NCBI RefSeq assembly: GCF_008271365.1
Contig: NZ_CP043430.1
Coordinates: 434,001 to 498,000 of the forward strand
DNA from: Microbacterium sp. 1S1
GTDB taxonomy: Bacteria; Actinomycetota; Actinomycetes; Actinomycetales; Microbacteriaceae
Length of the DNA stretch: 64,000 nt
Direction: 5' to 3'
Part shown: piece by piece, positions 42,859 through 51,048 of the stretch
How positions within the stretch are numbered: the first letter of the stretch is position 1
Layout: every line of letters begins with the position of its first letter
The notes under the pieces: generated by a model
Seen by the model: only the letters and a program-made list of their open reading frames with translations
The model's database searches: none
What the model was told of the DNA's origin: nothing
Translations under genes and position numbers: made by a program

Positions 42859-43767
42859 TCAGCGACCGGTGTTGTCGAGTGTGAAGTTGAAGACGCCGGA
42901 GTCGAAACGGTTGTACGACTCGTAGTCGATCAGCTCGTAGAGGTCGGCGCGGTGCTGCATCTCGCCGAGCCTCGAGGTCAGGTGCCCCTCGTCGTTCAGC
43001 GTATCGAGCGCACGGCCCGCCGCCCCCATCGCGATCCGCAGCAGCGACACCGGCCAGATGACCATCCGCACCCCGGCGTCGCGGAGGCTGTCGACCGAGA
43101 ACAGCTCGCTCTTGCCGAACTCGGTCATGTTCGCCAGGATCGGCACGTCCAGCGCCTCGGCCATCGCCTCGAACTCACCGATCGTGCGCATCGCCTCCGG
43201 GAAGATCGCATCGGCCCCCGCGTCGACGAGCGCCTTGGCCCGGTCGACCGCCGCGTCCAGGCCCTCGATCGCGCGGATGTCGGTGCGGGCCATGATCAGG
43301 AAGTTCTCGTCCCGGCGGGCGTCGGCGGCGGCCCTGATGCGCTTGATCGCGGTGTCCTCATCCACCACGGCCTTGCCGTCGAGGTGCCCGCAGCGCTTCG
43401 GGTTGATCTGATCCTCGATGTGGGTGCCGGCGAGCCCCGCGTCCTCGAGTTCCTGGATCGTGCGGGCGACGTTCATCGGCTCGCCGAAGCCGGTGTCAGC
43501 GTCGACGATCGCCGGAAGTTCGGTCATCCGGGCGATCTGCCTGGCGCGTCCCGCGACCTCGGTCAGGGTGGTGAGGCCGATGTCCGGCAGCCCCAGGTCG
43601 GCGGAGAGCACGGCGCCGGAGATGTAGACGCCCTCGAAACCCTTCTCCTCGATGAGCCGGGCGCTCAGCGGGTTGAACGCCCCCGGGAACCGCAGCAGCT
43701 CCCCGGAGGCGAGACGCTCCCGGAACAGCCGTCGCTTCTCGGCCGGCGTCGTGGTGGAGTACAGCAT
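42859..43767 (-). CDS. prpB: 2-methylisocitrate lyase
   Basis: 302 residues. PEP mutase/isocitrate lyase superfamily: FPGAFNPLSARLIEEKGFEG, VDADTGFGEPMNVARTI with metal-binding Asp, and the catalytic NPKRCGHLDGKAVV. It cleaves 2-methylisocitrate to pyruvate and succinate, ending the methylcitrate cycle. AGGGGAGC precedes the ATG at 43767. Between prpD and prpB lies an inverted-repeat element. Confidence 0.95.
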   Translation of the reverse strand: MLYSTTTPAEKRRLFRERLASGELLRFPGAFNPLSARLIEEKGFEGVYISGAVLSADLGLPDIGLTTLTEVAGRARQIARMTELPAIVDADTGFGEPMNVARTIQELEDAGLAGTHIEDQINPKRCGHLDGKAVVDEDTAIKRIRAAADARRDENFLIMARTDIRAIEGLDAAVDRAKALVDAGADAIFPEAMRTIGEFEAMAEALDVPILANMTEFGKSELFSVDSLRDAGVRMVIWPVSLLRIAMGAAGRALDTLNDEGHLTSRLGEMQHRADLYELIDYESYNRFDSGVFNFTLDNTGR

Positions 43768-43790
43768 CAGTTGCTCCCCTTCGATCGGTG

Positions 43791-43874
43791 TTCACAACTC
43801 AGGAGACCGGCGGCGGGAAGAGCCGTGTGGGCGGTCAGCCGACGCGTTCCGCGCCGATTCTCCTGAGTCATGAA
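43791..43874. repeat. 84-bp inverted-repeat element, copy 2
   Basis: Left arm TTCACAACTCAGGAGA (43791-43806) is identical to copy 1; right arm TCTCCTGAGTCATGAA (43859-43874) has two changes. Inner 52 bases differ from copy 1 except near the right arm (GCGCCGAT against GCGACCGAT). It sits inside the prp operon between prpD and prpB. Confidence 0.85.
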
Positions 43875-43885
43875 CGGCGTGGGCA

Positions 43886-45412
43886 TCAGAACAGACCGGC
43901 GGGCGCCGCGGCCTCGTCGAGCAGACCCGGCTTCGCGACGATCGAGAGCTCGCCGACCTCGGCGGCTGTGAGCTCCGGAAGGCGCTGCACGAGGGCGAGG
44001 AACCGCTCGATCTCTGCGGACTCGAGCACGGGCTCCGCGAGCAGCCGGAACTTGGCGATGTAGTTCTCCCGCGCGAACGGGCGGGCGCCGAGGGGGTGCG
44101 CGTCGGCGACGGCGATCTCGTCCACGACGGTCGAGCCGTCGGTGAGGCGGATCTCCACCCGACCGCCGAAGGCCTTCTCGTCCGGGTCCTCCGAGTGGTA
44201 GCGGCGGGTCCACTCCGCGTCTTCCGCCGTGGTGATCTTGTGCCACAGAGCGACCGTGTCGGCCCGGCCGGCGCGCTCCGGGGTGTACGAGTCGACGTGG
44301 TGCCAGCCGCCGTCCTGCAACGCCACCGCGAAAATGTACGGGATGGAGTGGTCGAGGGTCTCACGGGAGGCCGTCGGGTCGTACTTCTGCGGATCGTTCG
44401 CGCCTGAGCCGATGACGTAGTGCGTGTGGTGACTGGTGTGGAGCACGATCGAGGCGATGTTCGCGGGGTCGCGGAGGGCCGGGTTCGCGGTGCCGAGCTT
44501 GCGCGCGAGGTCGATCCACGCCTGCGCCTGATACTCCGCCGAGTGCTCCTTCGTGTACGAGTCGAGGATCGCTCGCTTGGGCTCGCCCGCAGCAGGGAGC
44601 GGCACCTCATAGGCGGCGTCCTTGCCGTCGAGCATCCAGGCGATCACGCCGTCCTCGCCCTCGTAGATCGGCGCGGGGCTGGTCTGGCCGCGCATGGCCC
44701 GGTCGACCGCCTCGACGGCCATCTTGCCGGCGAAGGCCGGGGCGTGCGCCTTCCACGTGGAGATCTCGCCCTTGCGGCTCTGCCGCGTGGCGGTCGTGGT
44801 GTGCAGGGCCTGGCCGACCGCCTGGTAGATCGTCTCGACGTCGAGTCCGAGGAGCGTGCCGATACCGGCGGCGGCGGACGGGCCGAGGTGCGCGACGTGA
44901 TCGATCTTGTGCTTGTGCAGGCAGATCGCGCGCACGAGGTCCATCTGGATCTCGTAGCCGGTGGCGATGCCGCGCACGAGCGCCTGGCCGTCCTTGCCGG
45001 TGTGCTGCGCGACCGCGAGGATCGGCGGGATGTTGTCGCCGGGGTGCGAGTACTCCGCCGCGAGGAACGTGTCGTGGTAGTCGAGCTCGCGCACCGCCAC
45101 GCCGTTGGCCCAGGCCGCCCACTCCGGGCTGGTACGGCGGTCGAGGGGGGTGCCGAACAGGTTGGCGCCGGCGCCGCCCGTCGAGACGGGGTGGCTGAAC
45201 GCCTGCGCGCGGGCCGCGACGATCGGGGCGCGGGTGAGGGAGGCCGCGGCGACGGAGGCGTTGTCGATGATGCGGTTGATGATCATGTCGACGACGGGCT
45301 GCTCGACCTCGACCTGGTCGGCCGCGACCTCGGCGATCTTCCAGGCGAGCTGATCCTCGCGGGCGAGGTTCTCGGAACTGGCGTGTACGCGGACGTGATG
45401 GGTGACGGTCAT
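43886..45412 (-). CDS. prpD: 2-methylcitrate dehydratase
   Basis: 508 residues of the MmgE/PrpD family: [27 protein letters not shown], then [23 protein letters not shown] and [19 protein letters not shown]. Iron-sulfur-free dehydratase that converts 2-methylcitrate to methylaconitate. Start ATG overlaps the stop of the GntR gene (ATGA), so regulator and enzyme are co-translated. The C-terminus is followed 11 bp later by the inverted-repeat element. Confidence 0.95.
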   Translation of the reverse strand: MTVTHHVRVHASSENLAREDQLAWKIAEVAADQVEVEQPVVDMIINRIIDNASVAAASLTRAPIVAARAQAFSHPVSTGGAGANLFGTPLDRRTSPEWAAWANGVAVRELDYHDTFLAAEYSHPGDNIPPILAVAQHTGKDGQALVRGIATGYEIQMDLVRAICLHKHKIDHVAHLGPSAAAGIGTLLGLDVETIYQAVGQALHTTTATRQSRKGEISTWKAHAPAFAGKMAVEAVDRAMRGQTSPAPIYEGEDGVIAWMLDGKDAAYEVPLPAAGEPKRAILDSYTKEHSAEYQAQAWIDLARKLGTANPALRDPANIASIVLHTSHHTHYVIGSGANDPQKYDPTASRETLDHSIPYIFAVALQDGGWHHVDSYTPERAGRADTVALWHKITTAEDAEWTRRYHSEDPDEKAFGGRVEIRLTDGSTVVDEIAVADAHPLGARPFARENYIAKFRLLAEPVLESAEIERFLALVQRLPELTAAEVGELSIVAKPGLLDEAAAPAGLF

Positions 45413-46074
45413 GAGTGTCCTTCGCTGTCGGAGAGGGTCTCGAGGATGCCGATGAGCGCGTTGTGCAGGTGCACGTGCGTAGCGTGGGCGGCGAGGTCGC
45501 CGTCACGGGCGGCGAGCGCCTCGGCGATGGTGCGGTGCTCGGCGGCGGAGGCCGCGAGCCGCGCGGGCTTGTCGCGGGCCATCCGCCGCACGCGCACGAG
45601 GTGGGTGCGGACCGTGCGCAGGGCCGCGGCGATGTAGTCGTTGGCGACCGCCGCGTCCAGGGCGGCGTCGAAGCGGGCGATCAGGGCGTAGTAGGCGTCG
45701 CGACCCTCGGCCCGGGTGAGATCCACGTGCGCGAACTCGTCGGCGAGGGCGGCGAACCCGGCGGCGTCTCCCCGGACCGCGGCGAGGCGGGCGGACGTCT
45801 CCTCCAGCGCGCGGCGGATCTCGAACAGGGACCGGATGTCGTCGGCATCCAGGGCGGCGACGACGGTGACACGGGGCGACTGCTGCACGACCAGACCGTC
45901 TGCGGCCAGGCGGCGCAGTGCCTCGCGCAGCGGGGTCCGGCTCACGCCGAGACGTTCGGCCTGCTCCACCTCGCCGAGCACGAAGCCGGCCGGCAGCTCC
46001 CCCGACTGGATGCCGTCGAGCAGCGCCGCGTAGGCGCGGTCGCCCATGGACGTGCGCTCGACCGGGAGAACCAT
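45409..46074 (-). CDS. GntR-family regulator (FCD type) of the prp operon
   Basis: 221 residues. N-terminal winged helix with [20 protein letters not shown], then an all-helical FCD effector domain that includes [11 protein letters not shown] and [13 protein letters not shown], with His in [11 protein letters not shown]. Autoregulated first gene of the methylcitrate operon; two GTATACATA sites lie 10 and 63 nt before its start. The effector is probably methylcitrate or a propionyl metabolite. Because the same 9-mer precedes etfB, it may control that operon too. Confidence 0.9.
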   Translation of the reverse strand: MVLPVERTSMGDRAYAALLDGIQSGELPAGFVLGEVEQAERLGVSRTPLREALRRLAADGLVVQQSPRVTVVAALDADDIRSLFEIRRALEETSARLAAVRGDAAGFAALADEFAHVDLTRAEGRDAYYALIARFDAALDAAVANDYIAAALRTVRTHLVRVRRMARDKPARLAASAAEHRTIAEALAARDGDLAAHATHVHLHNALIGILETLSDSEGHS

Positions 46075-46082
46075 TCCGCCAG

Positions 46083-46092
46083 TGTATACATA
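46083..46092. promoter_or_regulatory. GntR operator, proximal copy
   Basis: TGTATACATA, 9 nt upstream of the gntR start; on the coding strand it reads TATGTATACA and overlaps the likely -10 region. Confidence 0.65.
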
Positions 46093-46135
46093 AACCGGCC
46101 TCTCCAGTCCACTTGTCCGGCGACGACCGCCCATT

Positions 46136-46145
46136 CGTATACATA
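46136..46145. promoter_or_regulatory. GntR operator, distal copy
   Basis: CGTATACATA, 53 bp from the proximal copy in the same orientation (about five helical turns), consistent with paired dimers over one promoter. Confidence 0.65.
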
Positions 46146-46193
46146 GTTCCGACCCGACCCGGTCCCCACAAGTTGTGCCCCCGGGAGACGGGC

Positions 46194-47138
46194 TCAGGCG
46201 GCGGGGCGGGGCTCGCCGAGCTTCACCACCACCACGCCGACGAGCACGAGCACGCCGCCGAGGGCCTGCAGCGGACCGGGGAGCTGACCGAGCAGGAGCC
46301 AGCCGAAGAGCAGGGCCGCCACGACCTCGGCGAGCGCGACGAACGACGCGAGGCGCGAGCCGAGCAGCCGTGTCGAGACGATGCCGAGCACGTACGCGAG
46401 CGCCGTGGCGATCACTCCGATCGCGAGGACCGGCACGAACCACGGCACGGCGCCGAAGCGGTACTCCACCTCGGCGGTCGTCCACGCGAACGGCAGCACG
46501 CCGACCAGCGCCGCGAGACTCAGCCCGACGGCACCGAGCAACAGCCCGCTCCCCGCGAGGGCGATCGGCGGGATTCCGGTGTCGGCCCGCGCGGACAGCA
46601 CGAAGTAGCTCGCGGCGCCCACCATCGCCCCGAGCGCCCAGAGGACTCCGACCACGTTCACCTGAGCGCCCGTGACGATGTCGAGCATGAGGACCAGCCC
46701 GACGAACGCGATCCCCGCCCCGAGGACGCTGCGCCGCGTGGGCCGTTCGCCTCGACGGAGCCACAGCCAGAGGAGCACCGCGACCGGAGCCGTGTACTCG
46801 ATCAGCAGCGCGATCCCGACGTCCATCACCGCGACGGCCTGGAAGTAGCAGAGCTGAGTGGCCGCGACGGCGAGGAGTCCGTAGGCGGCGACCAGTCCCA
46901 CGTTCCGGCGGAGGGTGCGCCACCGGCCCCGCAGCGCGAGGAGGGTGGGGACGAGCAGGACGAGCGCCGCGACCCACACCCGCACCGTGACGGCGGCGCC
47001 CGGGGTCCACCCCGCGTCGATGAGCCCGCGCGCCCACGCCCCGGAGGAGCCGAACGCGAAAGCGGCGGCGATGGCGAGCGGCAGCCCGACGCGCACACCG
47101 GTCCGAAACCGGACGGCGTCATCAGCCACAGTGCTCAT
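46194..47138 (-). CDS. EamA-type (DMT) transporter
   Basis: 314 residues from the ATG at 47138, ten hydrophobic segments in two EamA repeats (IAAAFAFGSSGAWARGLIDAG in the first, WALGAMVGAASYFVLSARAD in the second). Members export amino acids, nucleosides or drugs. Divergent from the CGNR-type gene with 39 bp between starts, so the two may share control. Substrate unknown. Confidence 0.88.
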   Translation of the reverse strand: MSTVADDAVRFRTGVRVGLPLAIAAAFAFGSSGAWARGLIDAGWTPGAAVTVRVWVAALVLLVPTLLALRGRWRTLRRNVGLVAAYGLLAVAATQLCYFQAVAVMDVGIALLIEYTAPVAVLLWLWLRRGERPTRRSVLGAGIAFVGLVLMLDIVTGAQVNVVGVLWALGAMVGAASYFVLSARADTGIPPIALAGSGLLLGAVGLSLAALVGVLPFAWTTAEVEYRFGAVPWFVPVLAIGVIATALAYVLGIVSTRLLGSRLASFVALAEVVAALLFGWLLLGQLPGPLQALGGVLVLVGVVVVKLGEPRPAA

Positions 47139-47165
47139 GGGAGATGACGCTACGCCGGCGCGGAG

Positions 47166-47171
47166 TAAGCT
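47166..47171 (+). promoter_or_regulatory. -10 box, leaderless-type start
   Basis: TAAGCT ends 6 nt before the ATG at 47178; the spacer GTCAAC has no ribosome-binding character. Confidence 0.55.
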
Positions 47172-47177
47172 GTCAAC

Positions 47178-47714
47178 ATGGTCTTCACCGATGACACCGA
47201 GGATGCGCTGCGCGCCGCCGTCTGGCTCGCGAACTCGGCGGAGGAGCCGGACACTCTCGTCGACATCGACGACGAGAAGACCTTCCTCCAGGTCTTCCCG
47301 TACACGGGACGGGTCGACCGGGACGCGGTGGAGCTCGACGACCTCCGCGCTCTGCGCCCGCGGCTCCGTGCCATGCTGCTGGCTCCGCGCGACGAGATGG
47401 CCGCGCACGTGAACGCCGCCCTCGCGGAGGTGCATCTGACCCCGCGGCTCGTGCGACACGATGAGCTGGACTGGCACCTGCACGGCCTCGCCGACGACCG
47501 CCCGCTCGCCGAACGCGTGCTCGTGGAGACGGCCATGGCCCTGATCGACGTCATCCGCACGGACGAGGGCTCTCGCCTCACCGTCTGCGCGGACGAGACC
47601 TGCCAGGCGATCGCGCTCGACCTCTCCCGCAACCGCTCCAAGCGCTACTGCTCGACGAGCTGCGCCAACCGCAACGCCGTGGCCGCCTACCGGGCCCGTC
47701 GCGCCGCCGGCTGA
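47178..47714 (+). CDS. CGNR zinc-finger regulator (variant CANR)
   Basis: 178 residues. The N-terminal ABATE-like region is helical; the C-terminal finger reads VCADETCQAIALDLSRNRSKRYCS then TSCANRNAVAAYRAR, giving four Cys (C-x4-C and C-x3-C). The usual CGNR tetrad is CANR here. Such proteins are presumed stress-linked transcription regulators. Divergent from the EamA transporter gene, its likely target. Confidence 0.88.
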   Translation: MVFTDDTEDALRAAVWLANSAEEPDTLVDIDDEKTFLQVFPYTGRVDRDAVELDDLRALRPRLRAMLLAPRDEMAAHVNAALAEVHLTPRLVRHDELDWHLHGLADDRPLAERVLVETAMALIDVIRTDEGSRLTVCADETCQAIALDLSRNRSKRYCSTSCANRNAVAAYRARRAAG

Positions 47715-47784
47715 CCGCACTTCCCCGCGTCACGCTCTGGCGACCGCACCCCGCGGTCCCGGGGCCGACCGATGCTGTGCACTC

Positions 47785-47814
47785 TTCACAAACGATTATC
47801 GATTAGTGTAATGT
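47785..47814 (+). promoter_or_regulatory. Promoter and TATCGA operator of the SBP operon
   Basis: -35 TTCACA (47785-47790) and -10 TAATGT (47809-47814) are 18 bp apart. The spacer contains CGATTATCGATTAG (47793-47806), related to elements before the GntR gene at 56.35 kb and at 61.1 kb. Binding by that GntR would occlude polymerase. Confidence 0.6.
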
Positions 47815-47854
47815 CGCGAGCGGCCCTCCCTCATGCATCAGGAAAGGATCAACG

Positions 47855-49123
47855 ATGATCAAGGCCCGAGTCCTCCCCCTCGCCGGCATCGCGGCGGTAT
47901 CCGCCCTCGCCATCGCCGGCTGCTCGACCACCGCAGGAGACGACGGCGGCGACGCGGGCGGCGACGTCACCGTCCGCATGCTCGTGAACGTCACCCCGAA
48001 CCTGACCGAGGAGTTCTGGAACGACCTCGTCGCGCCGTTCGAGGACGCCAACCCGAACATCGACGTCGTCATCCAGAACCCGGGCGCCGAAGGCGTCGAA
48101 GCCGCGGTTCCCCGCCTGCTCGCCGCCGGAGACGCTCCCGACGTCGTGCAGTCCATCGCCCCCACGACCAAGCTCGCTCCCGAGCTCGTCGATCTCTCGC
48201 AGTACGAATGGGCCTCGACTGGTCCCCTCGCGGACCAGTACTCGATCGACGGCAAGAACTACATGGCCGGCATCGGTGTGCAGCTGCAGAGCCTGTTCTT
48301 CTACAACAAGACCGCCTTCGAGGAGGCCGGAATCACGGAGGTGCCGACGACGGTCGACGAGCTGACCGAAGCCCTCGGCAAGCTGGCCGACGCAGGCTGG
48401 ACCCCCATCCAGACCGGTGGTGACTGGATGACGAGCCACACCCTGCAGGCGCTCGGGCTGCCGACGATCATCGCCGAGGACCCGGAGTGGTTCCAGGACA
48501 TCTCGGCGGGCGAGGTCACCTTCAGCGAAACCTACGGCGACGCCGTCGAGACCTACGCGGATTGGGTGTCCGAGGGGTACATCCCCGCCGACGCCCTTGG
48601 CATCAAGTACCCCGACGCCGAGCAGGCCTTCCTCTCGGGCAAGACCGCGGTGTACTCCATGGGCAGCTGGTTCGCCGGCACCCAGGCCAAGGCCGCCGAC
48701 TCGGCCGACATCGGCGTCTTCCGCGCCCCCGCGATGAGCGCCGACGAGCAGCCCGCGATGGGCGCCAACATCGCCAGCCCGTACTCGATCCTCAAGGCGA
48801 GCAAGCACCAGGATGCCGCGGCGAAGCTCATCGAGTTCCTCACCACCGACAAGACCGCGGTCAGTGACCAGCTCGCGGTCGACGGCAACTTCCGCGACGG
48901 CTACGAGTACGACATGACGCCGCTCGGGGAGGAGCTGCTGCAGATCGTCGCCGACACCCCGGCCGACGCCTACACGCCCACCGGCGGCGGCTACGGCGAG
49001 CGCACGCTCCCCGACGGCTACGCGGGCGAGATCAACACCCAGACCCAGGCCCTCCTCGGCGGCGCGTCCGCGGACCAGGTGCTGAAGGCCATGGACGACT
49101 GGTTCGCCGCGAACGCCGGCTGA
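47855..49123 (+). CDS. Sugar ABC transporter substrate-binding lipoprotein
   Basis: 422 residues. Lipoprotein signal with LAIAGC (acylated Cys23), then a family 1 extracellular solute-binding fold: VTVRMLVNVTPNLTEEFWND, VIQNPGAEGVEAAVPRLLAAGDAPDVV, LGIKYPDAEQAFLSGKTAVYSMGSW. CUT1-type importer component for oligosaccharides or sugar derivatives. AAAGGATC lies before the ATG. First gene of the plus-strand glycan operon; a hairpin after it probably keeps its level above that of the permeases. Confidence 0.93.
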   Translation: MIKARVLPLAGIAAVSALAIAGCSTTAGDDGGDAGGDVTVRMLVNVTPNLTEEFWNDLVAPFEDANPNIDVVIQNPGAEGVEAAVPRLLAAGDAPDVVQSIAPTTKLAPELVDLSQYEWASTGPLADQYSIDGKNYMAGIGVQLQSLFFYNKTAFEEAGITEVPTTVDELTEALGKLADAGWTPIQTGGDWMTSHTLQALGLPTIIAEDPEWFQDISAGEVTFSETYGDAVETYADWVSEGYIPADALGIKYPDAEQAFLSGKTAVYSMGSWFAGTQAKAADSADIGVFRAPAMSADEQPAMGANIASPYSILKASKHQDAAAKLIEFLTTDKTAVSDQLAVDGNFRDGYEYDMTPLGEELLQIVADTPADAYTPTGGGYGERTLPDGYAGEINTQTQALLGGASADQVLKAMDDWFAANAG

Positions 49124-49129
49124 CCCTCG

Positions 49130-49160
49130 AGGCGCCGGGGACGCACCGCCCCCGGCGCCT
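49130..49160 (+). terminator. Intercistronic hairpin after the SBP gene
   Basis: AGGCGCCGGGG (49130-49140) and CCCCGGCGCCT (49150-49160) form a perfect 11-bp stem with a 9-nt loop. No T-run; likely mRNA stabiliser or partial terminator between binding protein and permease genes. Confidence 0.65.
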
Positions 49161-49214
49161 CCCCGGCGCTTTCCGCGCCCTCCCCGAACGCGCCACCGAG
49201 AACGAGGTGCCGCC

Positions 49215-49286
49215 ATGACTCCCCCACCACGACCGCGCCGCCCCCGGCCGCGGCCACCAGCCCGACAGGACCATCGACGCCGATGA
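49215..49286 (+). other. Short leader frame or disrupted permease N-terminus
   Basis: An ATG with GAGG upstream opens a 23-codon Pro/Arg-rich frame whose TGA overlaps the permease ATG (ATGA). In the permease frame the same DNA reads an Ala/Pro/Thr-rich stretch (TTTAPPPAAATSPTGPSTP) with normal GC third positions but no start codon. Loss of two bases from the C5 tract at 49219-49223 would join the ATG to it. Confidence 0.4.
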
Positions 49287-50194
49287 CCTCACCCGCCCCG
49301 CGCCGCCGCACCGCGCTGCAGCAGTGGCGGAACCGCCTCCCCGGCATCCTCATGGGCGGCCCCGCCGTCGCCGTGTTCCTGGCGATGTTCGTCATCCCGA
49401 TGATCCTCGCGGCGGTGCTCAGCTTCACCGACTGGAACGGGTACAGCCTGAACTTCACCTTCGTCGGGTGGGAGAACTACATCAAGGCGTTCCGCAGCCC
49501 GCGCTCGACGCAGGCCGCGATCTTCACCGGTGTCATCGCGGTGGTGGGCACGATCCTCTGCAACGCCATCGGCCTCGCGATCGCCGCGCTCATCGCCGGC
49601 CCCGGACGCTCGAACACGATCCTGCGCACGATCTTCTTCTACCCGTACGTGATCAGCGCCCTCATCATCGGCTTCCTCTGGTCGGCGATGCTCTCCCCCA
49701 CCGGCGCCGTCAACGGCCTGCTCGGCACGCTGGGCCTTCCGGCGATGCCGTTCCTCACCGACCCGACCTTCGCCAAGGCGAGCGTGATCTTCACGATCGT
49801 GTGGTCGCACTTCGGCTTCAACATGATCCTGTTCCTCGCCGGCATCAAGTCGGTCCCCGCCGAGTATTACGAGGCCGCGACCGTCGATGGCGCCTCGCGG
49901 TGGCAGCAGTTCCGCTCCATCACACTGCCGCTCATCGCGCCCGTCTTCACCGTGAACCTCGTGCTCACCCTCGTCGGGCTCCTCAAGGCGTACGACGTGG
50001 TGCTGTCGCTGACCGACGGCGGGCCTGCCGGTTCGACGCAGACCATCGTCTACCAGATCCTCAAGGACTCCTTCGCGAACTCGGCCCTCGGCTTCGGCGC
50101 CGCGCAATCCATGATCCTCCTCATCGTCACCGCGGTCGTCGGCCTCGCCGTCACGCTGGTGCGACGCCGCGCCGAGCAGAAGGCGACCGACTGA
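49283..50194 (+). CDS. ABC sugar permease, MalF type
   Basis: 303 residues with six membrane segments. The cytoplasmic EAA loop reads EYYEAATVDGASRWQQFRSITLPLIAP, the docking site for the ATPase. CUT1 inner-membrane permease working with the SBP upstream and the permease gene downstream, whose ATG overlaps its stop. No ATPase gene is nearby, so a shared MsiK-like ATPase encoded elsewhere is expected. The true start may lie further upstream if the adjacent reading-frame break is an error. Confidence 0.92.
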   Translation: MTSPAPRRRTALQQWRNRLPGILMGGPAVAVFLAMFVIPMILAAVLSFTDWNGYSLNFTFVGWENYIKAFRSPRSTQAAIFTGVIAVVGTILCNAIGLAIAALIAGPGRSNTILRTIFFYPYVISALIIGFLWSAMLSPTGAVNGLLGTLGLPAMPFLTDPTFAKASVIFTIVWSHFGFNMILFLAGIKSVPAEYYEAATVDGASRWQQFRSITLPLIAPVFTVNLVLTLVGLLKAYDVVLSLTDGGPAGSTQTIVYQILKDSFANSALGFGAAQSMILLIVTAVVGLAVTLVRRRAEQKATD

Positions 50195-51048
50195 TGAAAC
50201 AGACCCGCAACCGCCCGGCCCTCGCCGTCAGCGCGATCCGGTGGATCGTCCTCGGCGTCGTCGCGATCACGATGCTGATCCCGATGTACACGATGCTGAT
50301 CAACGCGTTCAAGCCGCAGGCCGACATCATCGAGAACCCGCTGCTGATCACCCCGCAGATGTTCACGTTCGACTACCTCTGGGCAGCGATCACGAGCAGC
50401 AAGTTCAACGTCATCGCCGCGTACGGGATCACGCTCCTGTTCGTCGTCCTCGTGAACCTGTGCTGCATCGCCCTCGCCGCGCCCGTCGCCTACGTCATCG
50501 CCCGCGGACGGTCGAAGTGGCACCTGGGACTGCTGCTGCTCTTCGTCTCCGGGCTCTTCATCCCGGGTCAGGTGACGCTGATCCCCGTCGTCTTCGTGCT
50601 GCGGGTGCTCGGGCTCATCAACACGATCCCCGGCTTCATCCTCTTCGAGACCGCGGCGACGCTGCCGGTGACGATCTTCCTGTTCACCGCTTACCTCCGC
50701 AGCGTGCCCCGCGACATCGACGAGGCGGCGTCGCTGGACGGCGCCGGTCCCATCCGCGCGTTCTGGGCGTGCATCTTCCCGATCATGAAGCCCGTCGTCG
50801 CGACCGTCGTGGTGCTCAACTCGATCGGCGTGTGGAACGACTTCGTGAGTCCGCAGATCATCCTCGGACCGAGTTCCGGGATCTACACGGTGACGACCGG
50901 CGTCTACGCGGCGGTCGGGCAGTTCTCCACCGACTACACGCAGGTGTTCCCGACCCTCCTGCTGGCCGTGCTGCCCGCGATGGTGTTCTTCATCGTCATG
51001 CAACGCCACATCATCGGCGGCCTGGTCGCCGGAGCGACGAAGGGATGA
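50194..51048 (+). CDS. ABC sugar permease, MalG type
   Basis: 284 residues, six membrane segments, EAA loop DIDEAASLDGAGPIRAFWACIFPIMKP and the C-terminal MQRHIIGGLVAGATKG typical of the MalG branch. Forms the channel with the preceding permease. ATG shares one base with the upstream stop (TGATG), and its stop overlaps the next gene (ATGA), so the whole block is translationally coupled. Confidence 0.93.
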   Translation: MKQTRNRPALAVSAIRWIVLGVVAITMLIPMYTMLINAFKPQADIIENPLLITPQMFTFDYLWAAITSSKFNVIAAYGITLLFVVLVNLCCIALAAPVAYVIARGRSKWHLGLLLLFVSGLFIPGQVTLIPVVFVLRVLGLINTIPGFILFETAATLPVTIFLFTAYLRSVPRDIDEAASLDGAGPIRAFWACIFPIMKPVVATVVVLNSIGVWNDFVSPQIILGPSSGIYTVTTGVYAAVGQFSTDYTQVFPTLLLAVLPAMVFFIVMQRHIIGGLVAGATKG

